Position numbers and translations under genes: made by a program. The notes below the pieces were generated by a model. The model saw only the letters and a program-made list of their open reading frames with translations. It made no database searches and had not been told where the DNA came from. Positions 39,244 through 39,327 of a stretch of DNA of 39,327 nt are shown here, in pieces. Within the stretch, counting starts at the first letter, position 1. Each line of letters begins with the position of its first letter. Location of the stretch: NCBI GenBank assembly GCA_003427395.1, contig BFEA01000151.1, positions 1,118,445 through 1,157,771 of the forward strand, written 5' to 3'. The DNA is from Chara braunii. Lineage: Eukaryota > Streptophyta > Charophyceae > Charales > Characeae.

Positions 39244-39327
<84 letters not shown>
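39244..39327. repeat. (GA)n microsatellite at window end
   Basis: Uninterrupted AG dinucleotides run to the last base, so the tract continues beyond the window. Confidence 0.98.

Overview
The window looks like repeat-rich nuclear DNA of a streptophyte, most likely a charophyte alga of the Chara type. This is an inference. It rests on the style of the Ty3/gypsy polyproteins, the plant-type tRNA-Asp and tRNA-iMet primer binding sites, a plant-mitochondrial rps19 fragment, and abundant dinucleotide microsatellites. No intact housekeeping gene can be supported. Almost everything recognisable is transposable-element DNA in various states of decay, plus a few unrecognised open frames.

Layout. 1-5340: microsatellites, an assembly seam at a single N (692), short tandem repeats, and a nested pair of TTAA-flanked inverted-repeat elements (2638-3384 containing 2808-2973). 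Their unoccupied target sites are both present nearby as repeat copies. 5356-6102 (-) and 9900-11091 (+): two fragments of a reverse-transcriptase retroelement family, the first holding the N-terminal region and the second the RT region. Unrecognised broken coding frames lie between them at 6687-7459 and 7965-8991, both on the minus strand. 12961-16600 (-): 3' LTR, polypurine tract and pol of a decayed Ty3/gypsy element. It abuts, in opposite polarity, the integrase tail, polypurine tract and LTR of a related plus-strand element (about 16597-17653). 18574-18687 (-): a truncated mitochondrial-type rps19. 19141-19943: a 398-bp tandem duplication carrying different microsatellites in its two halves.

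20400-26880 is regulatory and repeat-rich. It holds a 31-bp repeat with bZIP-like cores, an iMet primer binding site (21094), and an LTR-like segment beginning at 21205. That segment carries five 83-bp hairpin units and a TATA box in the loop of a perfect 11-bp inverted repeat. Several CpG-rich minisatellites and a broken unrecognised gene (25383-26317) follow.

26880-36870 is the most interesting part. It is a large plus-strand Ty3/gypsy element primed by tRNA-Asp. Between its primer site and gag lie four small ORFs packed head-to-tail with spacers from 3 bp to about 80 bp. Three of them (27132, 27537, 28271) are copies of the same roughly 130-residue unrecognised protein, and the last is intact. 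Gag, protease, RT, RNase H and integrase follow, all broken, mostly by stop codons explicable as C:G to T:A transitions. Then come a 46-bp minisatellite, about 2 kb without genes, and a candidate polypurine tract. A second copy of the 21205 LTR-like segment lies at 37513-38061, and the window ends in a (GA)n microsatellite.
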